Source: Steroidobacteraceae bacterium
Lineage (GTDB): Bacteria; Pseudomonadota; Gammaproteobacteria; Steroidobacterales; Steroidobacteraceae
NCBI GenBank assembly: GCA_013044085.1
Contig: JABEVI010000224.1
Span: 1 to 5,481, forward strand
DNA length: 5,481 nucleotides
Reading direction: 5' to 3'
The position numbers were made by a program, and so were the translations under genes. Position 1 is the first letter of the stretch. Each line of letters starts with the position of its first letter. Under the pieces are notes generated by a model. The model ran no database searches. It saw nothing but the letters and a program-made list of their open reading frames with translations, and was not told the DNA's origin. Positions 1-5,481 of this stretch are shown here, in pieces.

Positions 1-1118
1 GCGGCGACCGGCGAAGGCGCGACCTGCGGCGCAGGCGCGGCCTCAGGCGCCGCTCGCTCGCCACCGGCGGTGGCCTGGCGTGCCCGCATGGCCAGGATCA
101 GTGTGTAGACCACGGCGCCGAGCGCCAGTGCGCTGAAGGCTTTTTGGGCGAGGAAGCCGAGGACCGGCACCAGATACAGCAGCAGCACGAACACGCCGCC
201 GAGCAGTACGGCAATCGCCGGGTGCGCGAAAGCCCCCGTGTCGCGGCGGCCGCTGATCAGCCGGCCGAGCCATGCGAACACGACCGCCTTGCCGAACAGC
301 ACCGCGCAGACCAGCCCCAGGAGAAAGAACGGCACGGCGGCAATTCCGATCACGCTGATACACAACAGCACGATCAGCACCGGCACAGACAACATCGCCA
401 GCAGCGACGCCACCACGGTTTGACCGGGCCGCGACTCGAGCGTGGCCACACATTGCATCAGGCCATCGCGAAACCCCACCGCCAAGAGCACGTAAAGCGC
501 CAAAAAGCCGAACGCCACCCACCAAGCCCAGGCCAATCCGGCCGCAACCGCCAACGGCCGCCCATAGAGCAGTCCGTGCTCGATCCAGGGGTGCAACCAC
601 TGAAAGTTGGAGAGCAAGCCGATGCGCACATCCTGGGTCCGCCCATGCACCACGGCGGCCGGGTCACGTATGATCTTGCCGCCGACGGCGACCACATCGC
701 CGCCGACGTGCGCATGCGGACCGAGTTCGACGCCACCGAAGACCGCGACGACATCGCCCCGGGTCCTGCCGTCGAAGTAAGTGTTGCCGAACACCGCCAC
801 CGCCGAATCGCCGGCGGTGCCGGTGACCGAGGTATTGCCGAAAATCGACACGACCGATCGCGCCTGACCCTCGTCGGTCGATGAGCCGAAGATCGACACC
901 ACCGCATCGCCCCGGCGGCCCGCGGCGAGCCGCGAGTCGTGGCCGAAGCTGACCAGGCCACCGGAATCGCGCCCCACCGTGCTGCTCGCCGGCGCGGGCG
1001 CCGCGACAACAGCGGCAACCGATGCCGGTGCCGCCGCGCTCCTCGCGACCGGCGACCCAGCCATGGCGATGATGAACAACCCGGCTAACAGCCCTCCAAA
1101 CTTTGGCGATGCAAGCAT
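1..1118 (-). CDS. Secreted/membrane protein with bactofilin-like repeats and C-terminal membrane helices (partial, 3' end outside window)
   Basis: Reading the minus strand from ATG at 1118 gives 372 residues with no stop before the window edge. Residues 1-30 look like a signal peptide: K6, a hydrophobic run at about 8-20, then an Ala-rich cleavage region. Residues 31-50 form an Ala/Pro linker. Residues about 65-165 carry repeated short beta-strand units (VVSIFG, VVSIFGN, AVAVFGN, VVAVFGG, VVAVGGK), each preceded by a Gly- or Asp-rich turn. This pattern is like the bactofilin (polymer-forming cytoskeletal) beta-helix. About five hydrophobic helices follow (roughly 187-213, 234-252, 254-277, 301-319, 325-344), then an Ala/Pro-rich tail. 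A GGGAG ribosome site lies 5 nt before the start. It is the third gene after an ECF sigma factor and a two-helix membrane protein, so it may be their target or effector; that is inference. Bactofilins are normally cytosolic, so the signal peptide is odd and implies a periplasmic repeat domain. It could instead be an unrelated repeat protein. The gene is certain; the family call is moderate. Confidence 0.82.
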   Translation of the reverse strand, partial: MLASPKFGGLLAGLFIIAMAGSPVARSAAAPASVAAVVAAPAPASSTVGRDSGGLVSFGHDSRLAAGRRGDAVVSIFGSSTDEGQARSVVSIFGNTSVTGTAGDSAVAVFGNTYFDGRTRGDVVAVFGGVELGPHAHVGGDVVAVGGKIIRDPAAVVHGRTQDVRIGLLSNFQWLHPWIEHGLLYGRPLAVAAGLAWAWWVAFGFLALYVLLAVGFRDGLMQCVATLESRPGQTVVASLLAMLSVPVLIVLLCISVIGIAAVPFFLLGLVCAVLFGKAVVFAWLGRLISGRRDTGAFAHPAIAVLLGGVFVLLLYLVPVLGFLAQKAFSALALGAVVYTLILAMRARQATAGGERAAPEAAPAPQVAPSPVA

Positions 1119-1135
1119 GTCGACTCCCGATTCGT

Positions 1136-1600
1136 TCAAGTGTTCAGGTACAAGGTGCGGTATGCGATTGCGGTCAAGGCGATCAGTACCACGTACAAGA
1201 TTCCGGTGATGACGAGAATGCCCACCATCCAGGTCGGCGGCACGATGCCGTCGAACAAGCGCAAGGAGGACTGGGCATCGATCGCCGTGCGCAGGATGTC
1301 GCGCACCAGTGCCAGTGGCACGGCGGCGCGTCGCACCCCGTCATTCAAGAAGGCCGCCGCGCAGGCGCCGGCGCGCCACGCGAGCGGCGCAAGCCCTGCG
1401 CACGCGAGCAGCAGCGCGGCCCGTGGCGTTGGCGGCCAGTGAGCGAAGGAGCGGCGCCACCACGGCAGGGCCGCACGACGCGCAAGCTCATCGAATACGC
1501 GCGCCTCGAGACCCGCCGGGGCGCGCCGCACGCCCAATCCACGCAGGCCACGATCCACCAGCGCTTCATCGACGTCCTGCCGTGCATTGTCCCGGGTCAT
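1136..1600 (-). CDS. Two-helix membrane protein, candidate anti-sigma factor
   Basis: This gene encodes 154 residues. The start at ATG 1600 is chosen over the longer open frame because GGAGG (1607-1611) sits 6 nt before it and it begins 1 nt after the sigma factor stop, giving the TGAGATG arrangement of translational coupling. Residues 1-50 are hydrophilic, with a short APAGLEARVFDEL stretch at 28-40 of the kind seen at the start of small proteins encoded next to ECF sigma factors. Predicted helices lie at about 61-82 and 124-147. The loop between them (about 83-123) would be periplasmic if the N-terminus is cytosolic. Position and topology suggest an anti-sigma factor holding the upstream-encoded sigma factor at the inner membrane. 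However, the HxxxCxxC motif of zinc anti-sigma factors is absent, and I recognise no named family. The gene is well supported; the role is inferred from context. Confidence 0.8.
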   Translation of the reverse strand: MTRDNARQDVDEALVDRGLRGLGVRRAPAGLEARVFDELARRAALPWWRRSFAHWPPTPRAALLLACAGLAPLAWRAGACAAAFLNDGVRRAAVPLALVRDILRTAIDAQSSLRLFDGIVPPTWMVGILVITGILYVVLIALTAIAYRTLYLNT

Positions 1601-1601
1601 C

Positions 1602-2180
1602 TCAAGCCTCCAACATATCGCGATCGATTCCGAGCCGGCACAGCACCGGCAGCAAGGCGGCACGCGCGCGGCGTATGTCCGTCTTCACCTTGGCAAGCGA
1701 ACACCCAAGCCGCGCGGCGATCTGCTCGTAGGACAACTCCTCGAAGTGATAGAGCACCAACGGCAGGCGTTGCGGCGGTGCCAAAGCGCGTAACGCCGCT
1801 TCGATCAGCTCACGACGCTGTTCCTCACCGAGGTTTTCGGCCAGCCGGTCCGCAATCGGCGAGTCCGGCGTCGCATGGTCAAACTCCACGTCGCCGCGCA
1901 CCGCGAACTCGCCGAACAGCCGCCAGCGCTTGCGATAGCGGTTCAGGTGGTTGATCGCCAGATTCGCCGCGACCGTCTTCAACCAACCGCCGGCCGTCGC
2001 GCTGCCGCGCAGATCCGCAAAGTGCTCGAACGCCCTGACGAACACCTCCTGACAGATATCCTGCGCCTGCGCATCGTCGGCGGTGAGGCGTGCGGCGGTC
2101 GAGAAGACCATGTCTTGATAGGCACGCATGAACGTCCTGAATTCCTCGGTATCCGTCGATGGCTTGATTCGGGTTTGCAC
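1602..2180 (-). CDS. ECF-subfamily RNA polymerase sigma-70 factor (RpoE type)
   Basis: This is an alternative sigma factor that would direct RNA polymerase to a small set of promoters, typically for envelope stress. With the GTG start at 2180 it has 192 residues, normal for the family. Sigma region 2 spans about 18-85 and includes YQDMVFSTAARLT, the core-binding DICQEVFVRAFEHF and the promoter -10 reading stretch GGWLKTVAANLAINHLNRYR. Region 4 spans about 122-177, with the helix-turn-helix SYEQIAARLGCSLAKVKTDI. There is no extra C-terminal domain. The open frame reaches a GTG at 2234, but those codons overlap a likely promoter and encode an atypical N-terminus. ATG at 2129 has a better ribosome site (AGGA, 5 nt spacing) but would cut off the EEFRTF lead-in of region 2, so GTG 2180 is preferred without strong ribosome-site support. 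It is first of three minus-strand genes and is probably coupled to the next one. Confidence 0.93.
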   Translation of the reverse strand: MQTRIKPSTDTEEFRTFMRAYQDMVFSTAARLTADDAQAQDICQEVFVRAFEHFADLRGSATAGGWLKTVAANLAINHLNRYRKRWRLFGEFAVRGDVEFDHATPDSPIADRLAENLGEEQRRELIEAALRALAPPQRLPLVLYHFEELSYEQIAARLGCSLAKVKTDIRRARAALLPVLCRLGIDRDMLEA

Positions 2181-2199
2181 GGTGTGATTTCGTTTGAAC

Positions 2200-2235
2200 C
2201 TATAACACCGCAGGGTGCAAAAAAGTTGCAACACC
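2200..2235 (-). promoter_or_regulatory. Possible ECF-type promoter of the sigma operon
   Basis: On the minus strand, upstream of the sigma gene, the sequence reads TGCAACTTTTTTGCA (2230-2216) and, further on, CGGTGTTATAGG. The AAC followed by a T-run resembles the -35 element of RpoE-like ECF promoters. CGGTG or TTATAG could serve as a -10 element, but the spacing (14 or 19 nt after AAC) departs from the usual 16-17. TGCAA and TTGCA also form an inverted repeat around a 5-nt spacer, so it could instead be an operator, or a sigma-70 promoter with TTATAG as -10. Autoregulation is common for ECF operons and is only inferred here. Confidence 0.35.
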
Positions 2236-2248
2236 CGCCGCTCGCGCG

Positions 2249-2262
2249 GCCGCGGCCGCGGC
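2249..2262. repeat. 14-bp perfect GC palindrome in the divergent intergenic region
   Basis: GCCGCGGCCGCGGC is its own reverse complement. It lies in the 143-nt gap between the divergent sigma and membrane-protein genes, about 15 nt upstream of the possible sigma promoter. It may be an operator or simply a product of high GC content. The remainder of 2181-2323 holds the promoter candidate and the ribosome site of the plus-strand gene; I see no convincing plus-strand promoter. Confidence 0.4.
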
Positions 2263-2323
2263 TGATCGCAGCGGCCATGTTAACCTTGGCGCCGGTCGAC
2301 ATGACCGATGGCGGGGAACCCAG

Positions 2324-3115
2324 GTGTACTCACAACCCACGGCGCCGAGGACGATCGGCGGTGTACTGGACGATGCGTTCAACCTCTACCGCGAGTGCCT
2401 GCCGCACTCGTGGCCGCTCGCACTCGCCCCGGAAGTCGCTCTGGCGCTCACCGACATCCACCTGCAATCGAAACTGCCTGCACATGTGCCTACCGATCCA
2501 AAGGCGCTGTTCGCGCTGCTCAGCTCCGGAGATTTCCTCTTGTCGGCGCTGCTCGGGTTCCTGATGCTGATGGTGTTCAACCTGGCGCTGACCGATCACA
2601 TGCACGCGATCGCAACACGCCGGCAGCCCGCTCTCGGCCGGTCCCTCGGCGTCGGCTTGCGCCTGCTGCCGAGGGCCATCGTGGCCTCGATCCTGATCGC
2701 GCTGGCCACCGGCGTCGGCTTCGTTCTGCTGCTCGTACCCGGGGTCTACCTTGCCGGCGTATTGATGCTGAGCTTCACGGCGATGATCGTCGGCGATCTT
2801 GGCGCACTCGACTCGCTGCGTATCAGCAAGCGCTTGATCGACGGGCACTGGTGGCGGACGATGTCGCTTTACTCCGTGGCGACCCTGATCGCCCTGGTCT
2901 TCTACATCATCGTCGGCCTGCTGTTCGGACTCTCGGTCGCGCCGGATCCGGCTGCCAGCGCGATCATGATCGGTCTGCAACGGCTGGCTTCCGTGGGCGT
3001 CGGCATGCTGATGACGATCTGGTTTCCGGCCGTCTTGCTGTCCCTTTACTACGATCTGGAACTGCGGCGCGCCGGGGCGGATCTGGCGCGCCGGGGCGGG
3101 TCGCTGCCGTCGTGA
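2324..3115 (+). CDS. Polytopic inner-membrane protein, GPDPase-membrane-domain-like
   Basis: This gene encodes 263 residues from a GTG start, chosen because GGGGA (2313-2317) lies 6 nt upstream and the protein then opens with the family-typical IGGVLDDAFNLYR (11-23). Hydrophobic segments lie at about 28-44, 69-90, 116-137, 140-156, 182-204 and 219-243. Family-like signatures are LLVPGVYLAGVLML (136-149), then DLGALDSLRISKRLIDGHWWRT (158-179) and the closing LLSLYYDLELRRAGADL (238-254). These match a large group of membrane proteins that resemble the membrane domain of glycerophosphodiester phosphodiesterases. No catalytic domain is attached, so no enzyme activity should be assumed. In related bacteria such proteins are often encoded near RDD proteins, and here an RDD gene converges on it. 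It is transcribed divergently from the sigma operon and could share regulation with it. Function unknown; gene call strong, family call moderate. Confidence 0.85.
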   Translation: MYSQPTAPRTIGGVLDDAFNLYRECLPHSWPLALAPEVALALTDIHLQSKLPAHVPTDPKALFALLSSGDFLLSALLGFLMLMVFNLALTDHMHAIATRRQPALGRSLGVGLRLLPRAIVASILIALATGVGFVLLLVPGVYLAGVLMLSFTAMIVGDLGALDSLRISKRLIDGHWWRTMSLYSVATLIALVFYIIVGLLFGLSVAPDPAASAIMIGLQRLASVGVGMLMTIWFPAVLLSLYYDLELRRAGADLARRGGSLPS

Positions 3116-3122
3116 TGCACCA

Positions 3123-3142
3123 GGCGGCGCCCGCCGGCCGCC
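3123..3142. terminator. GC hairpin between convergent genes, possible bidirectional terminator
   Basis: GGCGGC (3123-3128) and GCCGCC (3137-3142) form a perfect 6-bp stem with an 8-nt loop. It lies in the 33-nt gap between the stop codons of two converging genes, where a two-way terminator is expected. There is no T-tract on either side, so a classical intrinsic terminator is not shown, and GC-rich DNA makes such stems by chance. Confidence 0.3.
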
Positions 3143-3148
3143 CCGCTC

Positions 3149-3805
3149 TCAGCCGCGATCCGACCAGGCGCGCAGTCGGCGCCGCAATTCCTCGTCATCG
3201 AGACGCGCTCCGGCCGGATTCGCACCGGTGCCCTCGAGCCGCGCCAGCAGCGTCCGGCCGATCTCATCGCGCTCGCGCGGATCGAGCCGATTCCAACGCT
3301 CGAGGATACGATCGACCAGATCCCGGATGTCGCCGCCGCCATCAGCGGATTGCGGCGCGGCTTCGATCAGCCGGGTGCCTGCCAACAAATCGCCGATGCG
3401 CACCCGCTGCGCGGTGATGATGCAAGTGACCAGACCGAGCGCATAGAACAAGGGCAAAGAATCGACCGGTCGCAGCGCATTACGGATCAGGATCGCACGC
3501 AGGCGCGGCTCGGCACCGTCCAGCGCGACCACACGCACGCCGGCCATGCGCTTGCCCGGCGTCTGGCCCCGCAACAGGATCTCGACGACGGGGTGATACA
3601 AAAAATAAATCGCCAGCGCAGGCACCAGCACGAACAGCGTCGAATCGGATCTCAAATCCCAGGTAGGTTTCAGCGCGAGCACGGCGACCAGCATCCACAC
3701 CAGCGCGGCGAGCAGGCGGATATGCCAGTCGAGCATGAACGCGTAGCTGCGGCTGCCCGGACCGGCCACCGCCAGCCCGGTTGCCGGCCGCTCGTCCGGC
3801 GTCAC
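3149..3805 (-). CDS. RDD-family integral membrane protein
   Basis: This gene encodes 218 residues. The GTG start at 3805 overlaps the preceding LapA-domain gene's stop as GTGA, a typical coupling arrangement; codons further upstream belong to that gene's shadow frame. The RDD domain spans about 17-150. It begins with RSYAFMLDWHIRL (19-31), where the conserved Arg and Asp sit in and before the first helix. It continues with helices at about 28-45 and 56-77, then the hallmark GQTPGKRMAGVRVV (80-93). RNALRPVDSLPLFYALG (108-124) follows, and RVRIGDLLAGTRLIE (134-148) closes the domain. The third helix is at about 115-132. A charged, soluble tail of roughly 65 residues follows (RDLVDRILERWNRLDPRERD, then DDEELRRRLRAW). 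RDD proteins have no single known role; some act as ion antiporters or transport partners, and that should not be assumed here. It probably shares an mRNA with the LapA-domain gene. Confidence 0.93.
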   Translation of the reverse strand: MTPDERPATGLAVAGPGSRSYAFMLDWHIRLLAALVWMLVAVLALKPTWDLRSDSTLFVLVPALAIYFLYHPVVEILLRGQTPGKRMAGVRVVALDGAEPRLRAILIRNALRPVDSLPLFYALGLVTCIITAQRVRIGDLLAGTRLIEAAPQSADGGGDIRDLVDRILERWNRLDPRERDEIGRTLLARLEGTGANPAGARLDDEELRRRLRAWSDRG

Positions 3806-4254
3806 GGCAAATCGCCGCCGGTGCGGTGCAGGCGATCGTCGAGTTCGCCGATGCTCGCCGCGATCGCATTGCCTTGGTCGCGAATCTCGGTTCGCAGGAG
3901 TTCTTCGGTGTGCGCCATGCGCGCGCCGAATTGCGCGAATTCGCCGTGAATCAGCGCACGCAACTCGCTGAGCCGCGAGCTTTCCGCCTGCTCGGCGAGT
4001 GTTCTTTGTGCGCGCAGTTCGGCCGCGTGCCTGCGCGTCGCCGACAGCGTCTCGGCCTGTGACCACAACAGGTAGCCACCGAAACTCGCCACCACCAGGA
4101 CGAGGACCACGACCATCACGAGCCCGACCGGCACATCGATCGTCGTCAGCAGCAGGCTGAACTTCACCGGCACGGTGATCGCCTGCCAGTTGAACGCGAG
4201 GAACCCGGCCACCAACAGCAGCACGATCAAGAGAAACAAGCTGCGGATTCGCAT
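3802..4254 (-). CDS. LapA-domain (DUF1049) inner-membrane protein with helical tail
   Basis: This gene encodes 150 residues from ATG 4254, selected because AGGGA (4263-4267) stands 8 nt upstream; in-frame GTG codons at 4260 and 4272 would add only a few residues. Two membrane helices (about 4-21 and 42-64) flank FNWQAITVPVKFSLLLTTID (21-40), where the NxQ-x-(I/V)TV pattern is typical of LapA-like proteins. Residues about 66-143 are rich in Ala, Glu, Arg and Leu and are probably a long cytosolic helix or coiled coil. In E. coli, LapA (about 100 residues) works with LapB in controlling lipopolysaccharide synthesis. This protein is longer, and no lapB is visible next to it, so orthology is unproven and no symbol is given. 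It lies between tamB and the RDD gene, overlapping the latter by 4 nt. Confidence 0.85.
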   Translation of the reverse strand: MRIRSLFLLIVLLLVAGFLAFNWQAITVPVKFSLLLTTIDVPVGLVMVVVLVLVVASFGGYLLWSQAETLSATRRHAAELRAQRTLAEQAESSRLSELRALIHGEFAQFGARMAHTEELLRTEIRDQGNAIAASIGELDDRLHRTGGDLP

Positions 4255-4301
4255 GGTCACGGTCCCTGCCACCTCACCGGCGGCGCATCGAGCGATGTCC
4301 C

Positions 4302-4331
4302 AGTGTACCCGCAGGCGGCCTTCAGTACTCG
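4302..4331 (-). promoter_or_regulatory. Weak candidate promoter for the LapA-domain/RDD gene pair
   Basis: In the 67-nt gap after tamB, the minus strand reads GCGGGTACACTGGGAC. TACACT (4307-4302) is a fair sigma-70 -10 element, about 48 nt before the LapA-domain start. No good -35 element is visible at 16-18 nt, where the sequence still belongs to the tamB end. The pair may equally be read through from tamB. No terminator hairpin is evident in this gap. Confidence 0.22.
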
Positions 4332-5481
4332 ATCTGGTACGACAAACCGATGCTGTTGCCCGGATCGTTCAGCGGAGTCGTCCCCGGGGTGATCACCGCG
4401 CCGGTGCCCAGGCGCGTCTGCAGCTTCAGGTGCTTCGTCAAATCGACATTGACCAGCAGTTGACTCGAGCCGGTCGTCGTCTGTTTCGCCTCGATATAGA
4501 CCCGTGGCGAGAGGTAGCGTCCGGCGGCGATGCTCGCGCCCGAAGCCGAGGAGCCCGAGGTGGCGCCGCCGTTCGTCGGCGCGGCACCGACGGTCAAGCG
4601 GTCGAGCCCGAGCGTGCGCTGCAGCTTCGCCAAAGGATCGAACTCGCCGCCACCGACACCGGACAAGGTCGCGAACGCGGCACCGATCTGGGCCGCCTGC
4701 AGGGCCGAGAGGTGCGTAGGATTCGAGCCGCCGAACAACAAAACCCGCAATATCTCATCCGGCGGCATCGATGGAATGCTGGTCAACGCGAACCGCGGCG
4801 CGTCCGCAAGTCCGGTGATGCGCAGTGTAGCCTGCACGCCGCCGGCGTTTGTCTGCGCGCTGAAATCGATCGTCGGATCGATCCGGTGACGAAGGCCTGC
4901 GCCGTTGAATCCGACTCGTCCGCTCGTGAATGACAAGCGGCTGCCGGCCAGCTCGACGCTGCCGCGCTGCAGATTGAAACCACCGCCGACCTCCGGGGCA
5001 TCGACGGTACCGGCAAGCCGCAGGTCACCGCCGAGCTCGGCATCGAGTCCGCGTCCGCGCACGAAAACCTGGCGTGGCGCCGAGACATCCAGATGCAAGG
5101 TGACGATGATCGGCTTGACCGCCTTCACCGCCGCCTGTCCGCGCCGGCGCACATTGAGCACCGCAACATTCGGCGGCAGCGCCTTCGGAATGCCGACGAC
5201 GGCATGATTCACGTGGATCGTGCCGCTCAGCTCGATCCGCCGGCGCGCCGTGCCGCGGACATGCAGGTCTGCATCCATGTTCGCGGTGACCAGGCTGCTG
5301 GTGATCGGTCGCGCATTCTTCGCGACGATGTGCAGATCGAGCGGGATGCCGGACCGCAAAAAGCCGATGCGTCCCGTCATCGAGACCGTGCCCGGCGGCA
5401 TCGATGCCGTGAAACGCTTGATCGCCAGGGCGTTGCCGTCGCCGACCAGCTGAGCATCGATGTTCTCGAGATTGATGCCAC
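4322..5481 (-). CDS. tamB: Translocation and assembly module protein TamB, C-terminal part (5' end outside window)
   Basis: The frame is open from the right window edge to TGA at 4322, giving the last 385 residues of a protein that is normally over 1,000 residues long. TamB is an inner-membrane-anchored periplasmic beta-taco protein that works with the outer-membrane protein TamA and is implicated in moving phospholipids to, and assembling proteins in, the outer membrane. The visible part is the conserved TamB C-terminal domain (DUF490). Recognisable stretches, numbered from the first visible residue, are VFVRGRGLDAELGGDLRLAG (138-157), IPSMPPDEILRVLLFG (235-250), ASIAAGRYLSPRVYIEAKQ (315-333) and the terminal IGLSYQIEY (377-385). 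Alternating hydrophobic beta-strands fill the intervals. A Gly/Ser/Thr-rich linker (302-314) precedes the final strands. The ATG at 5401 is internal, since homologous sequence continues upstream of it. tamA, usually encoded upstream, would lie outside the window. Confidence 0.95.
   Translation of the reverse strand, partial: GINLENIDAQLVGDGNALAIKRFTASMPPGTVSMTGRIGFLRSGIPLDLHIVAKNARPITSSLVTANMDADLHVRGTARRRIELSGTIHVNHAVVGIPKALPPNVAVLNVRRRGQAAVKAVKPIIVTLHLDVSAPRQVFVRGRGLDAELGGDLRLAGTVDAPEVGGGFNLQRGSVELAGSRLSFTSGRVGFNGAGLRHRIDPTIDFSAQTNAGGVQATLRITGLADAPRFALTSIPSMPPDEILRVLLFGGSNPTHLSALQAAQIGAAFATLSGVGGGEFDPLAKLQRTLGLDRLTVGAAPTNGGATSGSSASGASIAAGRYLSPRVYIEAKQTTTGSSQLLVNVDLTKHLKLQTRLGTGAVITPGTTPLNDPGNSIGLSYQIEY

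Noticed and set aside
43..600. Minus-strand open frame of 185 codons
   Set aside because: It is a different frame of the same strand as the bactofilin-like gene. That gene's frame gives clear membrane helices and repeats, while this one is Arg/Gly-rich without structure.
144..884. Long plus-strand open frame of 246 codons
   Set aside because: It is antisense to the bactofilin-like gene, and its translation is rich in His, Gln and Arg with no domain or membrane pattern, as expected of a shadow frame in GC-rich DNA.
458..1018. Minus-strand open frame of 186 codons
   Set aside because: It is out of frame with the bactofilin-like gene and its translation is low-complexity Arg/Ser-rich.
1136..1600. 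Zinc anti-sigma (ZAS) domain in the gene after the sigma factor
   Set aside because: There is no HxxxCxxC motif; its only two cysteines lie in a membrane segment.
2308..3417. Plus-strand open frame of 369 codons starting at ATG 2308
   Set aside because: It overlaps the membrane-protein gene in another frame and extends antisense into the RDD gene. Its translation is Arg/Ala/Pro-rich with no recognisable domain.
3806..4066. N-terminal extension of the RDD protein to base 4066
   Set aside because: The extra 87 residues are Arg-rich and lie out of frame within the LapA-domain gene; the GTGA overlap at 3802-3805 gives a natural start.
4175..4933. Plus-strand open frame of 252 codons
   Set aside because: It is antisense to the end of tamB and the start of the LapA-domain gene, both of which have clear family signatures.

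Overview
The window looks like chromosomal DNA of a GC-rich gammaproteobacterium, probably in or near the Xanthomonadales. The evidence is the strong G/C preference at third codon positions, the wording of the ECF sigma factor (for example YQDMVFSTAARLT and AGGWLKTVAANLAINHL) and the presence of TamB. It is densely coded, with seven protein genes. Two run off the window edges. I see no RNA gene, mobile element or CRISPR array.

Left block (1-2180, minus strand, read right to left). A three-gene envelope-sensing cassette: an ECF sigma-70 factor, a two-helix membrane protein starting 1 nt after the sigma stop (candidate anti-sigma factor without a zinc motif), and, 17 nt on, a secreted or membrane protein. 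That last protein has a signal peptide, bactofilin-like repeats and about five membrane helices, and it continues beyond base 1. The order suggests a sigma factor, its membrane-bound partner and an effector, but the regulation is inferred. A 143-nt divergent intergenic region (2181-2323) holds a possible ECF-type promoter and a 14-bp GC palindrome.

Middle (2324-3115, plus strand). One polytopic inner-membrane protein of the large family that resembles the membrane domain of glycerophosphodiester phosphodiesterases. Its function is unknown. It converges on the next block with a 33-nt gap that contains a GC hairpin.

Right block (3149-5481, minus strand). The C-terminal part of TamB, the inner-membrane half of the TAM system involved in outer-membrane biogenesis and lipid transport. 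It is followed after 67 nt by a LapA-domain (DUF1049) protein with a long helical tail. An RDD-family membrane protein then overlaps the LapA-domain gene by 4 nt (GTGA). All seven genes are envelope-related or regulate such genes. No clearly new system is evident; the sigma/two-helix protein/bactofilin-like cassette is the most interesting part.
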